A stretch of 64,000 nucleotides of DNA, taken from contig NZ_NMWT01000010.1 of assembly GCF_002860365.1 (NCBI RefSeq), positions 96,866 through 160,865 on the forward strand. Direction: 5' to 3'. Numbering within the stretch: position 1 is the first letter of the stretch; the number at the start of each line of letters is the position of its first letter. This DNA is from Bifidobacterium parmae (GTDB taxonomy: Bacteria; Actinomycetota; Actinomycetes; Actinomycetales; Bifidobacteriaceae). The notes beneath the pieces are model-generated. The model was not told the DNA's origin. It ran no database searches and saw only the letters and a program-made list of their open reading frames with translations. Below are positions 63,119-64,000 of the stretch, piece after piece. A program made the position numbers and the translations under genes.

Positions 63119-64000
63119 GTGAGCAGGATGCAGTCAGGCCGGCGCACGAAGGCCGGCAGGCGACCGTGGGCCGCCATCGCAGGTATCACGTTCCTTCTCG
63201 TCGGGGCGTTCGCCGTCCCGCACGCGTCCGCGTCGAACCCGGGAACCGTCCCCTTCTCCGGAACGGACGCGGCCACCGGGGAACGCACCGTCACCATCGC
63301 CGACATCACCGACTTCCACGGGCACATCGAACGCGGCGAGACGAACGCCGCCGGCTTCGCGCTCGCCGACGCGCACAACCCGGGCAACATGGTGCCCGTC
63401 TCCGCCGGCGACCTCGTCGGCGGCAGCCCCTACGAATCCGCGTTCGAGAAGGACAAGCCCACGCTCGACATGGCCAAGGCGTGGGGATTGACCGTCTCCG
63501 CCGTCGGCAACCACGAATTCGACCGCGGCGTCGAGGACTTCAACGACCGCATCGCCGACCCCGCCAACGGCATCGACTGGCTGAGCGCCAACGTGTCCGC
63601 CGCGAACAAATCATCCAACGGTCTGCTGAATCACGTCAAGGACTACACGATCCGCACGGTCAACGGCAAACGCGTCGCGTTCGTCGGCGCGCTCACGGAC
63701 GCGCTCGGCACCGTCGCCACGCCGAAGATCACCCGCGACGCCGACCTCGACGAGACCGCCGTGCACGCCATCAACCGCGTCGCCGACCAGCTCAGCGACG
63801 GCGACGAGGCGAACGGCGAAGCCGACGCCGTCGTCGCGCTCATCCACGCCGACGCGTCCGCAGCCGCCGGAACCGGCGCGGCGGCGCTCGACCGGAACGT
63901 CGACCTCGTCTACGCCGGCCACAGCCACGCGCTCAAACGCATGAGGACCGCCGCCGGCGCGCCCGTCATCGAGGCGGGCAGCTTCGGCCGCGACATGGCC
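63119..64000 (+). CDS. Secreted 5'-nucleotidase/metallophosphoesterase (5' part)
   Basis: The frame is open from GTG 63119 to the window end (294 codons seen); a Met codon at 63128 is an alternative start. Residues about 16-40 form a signal peptide (PWAAIAGITFLLVGAFAVPHASA). The metallophosphatase motifs follow in order: ITDFHGHIE (DxH), AGDLVGGSP (GD), AVGNHEFDRG (GNHE/D), ALIHADAS and YAGHSHALK (GHxH). These match the UshA/NT5E-type catalytic domain of wall-anchored or secreted 5'-nucleotidases, which hydrolyse nucleotides outside the cell. The substrate-binding C-terminal domain and any anchor lie beyond the window. Confidence 0.9.
   Translation, partial: MSRMQSGRRTKAGRRPWAAIAGITFLLVGAFAVPHASASNPGTVPFSGTDAATGERTVTIADITDFHGHIERGETNAAGFALADAHNPGNMVPVSAGDLVGGSPYESAFEKDKPTLDMAKAWGLTVSAVGNHEFDRGVEDFNDRIADPANGIDWLSANVSAANKSSNGLLNHVKDYTIRTVNGKRVAFVGALTDALGTVATPKITRDADLDETAVHAINRVADQLSDGDEANGEADAVVALIHADASAAAGTGAAALDRNVDLVYAGHSHALKRMRTAAGAPVIEAGSFGRDMA

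Overview
The window is a 64-kb piece of a high-GC actinobacterial chromosome, most probably a Bifidobacterium. The EF-Tu, EF-P, ClpC and DivIVA-type sequences, the actinobacterial cell-division gene order (ftsZ-sepF-yggT-divIVA-lspA-rluA family), a group II OMP-decarboxylase-like protein, a DUF3027 gene beside a cold-shock gene and a groL without groS all fit. The genus is inferred from the sequence, not from a database search. Coding density is high and almost all genes have normal homologues.

Layout. 1-1.66 kb: end of fusA, then tuf. 1.68-8.17 kb: an accessory island with a DUF559 small endonuclease and a single-chain Type ISP restriction-modification enzyme, embedded in long palindromic repeats. 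8.2-16 kb: efp, nusB, carA, carB and a PyrF-like/guanylate kinase fusion. 16-23.6 kb: thiamine genes on the minus strand (thiamine-binding protein, thiD, a thiE-thiC fusion, and thiM behind a TPP riboswitch), interrupted by a plus-strand AAA+ ATPase and a striking 52-bp-period hairpin array. 23.7-26.6 kb: glyS and a dus gene. 26.7-32.1 kb: cell-division and envelope cluster. 32.1-37 kb: WYL regulator and dnaE. 37.2-41.9 kb: MacB-like ABC exporter, an alpha/beta hydrolase and a small WXG-like protein. 41.9-47.2 kb: six translationally coupled genes of a MoxR/DUF58/VWA (Bat-like) operon. 47.3-52.6 kb: ung, a LytR_C membrane protein, a cold-shock gene, groL with two CIRCE operators, a WXG100 protein and a TPM-domain protein. 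52.6-58.1 kb: a two-component system, a second cold-shock-domain protein, DUF3027 and a universal stress protein. 58.2-64 kb: clpC, an acetolactate-synthase-like enzyme and the 5' part of a secreted 5'-nucleotidase.

How parts work together. The thiamine genes supply the pyrimidine moiety de novo (ThiC), phosphorylate it (ThiD), salvage thiazole (ThiM) and join the two (ThiE); no thiazole-synthesis genes are present here. carAB feed arginine and pyrimidine synthesis. tuf, fusA, efp and nusB serve translation and transcription. groL, clpC, usp and the cold-shock genes form a stress set.

The most unusual content is intergenic. A family of long GC-rich inverted repeats occurs at nine places, always at the 3' end of genes and never between divergent promoters; one copy cluster flanks the DUF559 nuclease gene. 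Separately, five hairpin units repeat with an exact 52-bp period downstream of the AAA+ gene. Among proteins, the PyrF-like domain fused to guanylate kinase lacks the catalytic Lys and Asp of OMP decarboxylase. No tRNA, rRNA, CRISPR array or insertion sequence was recognised.
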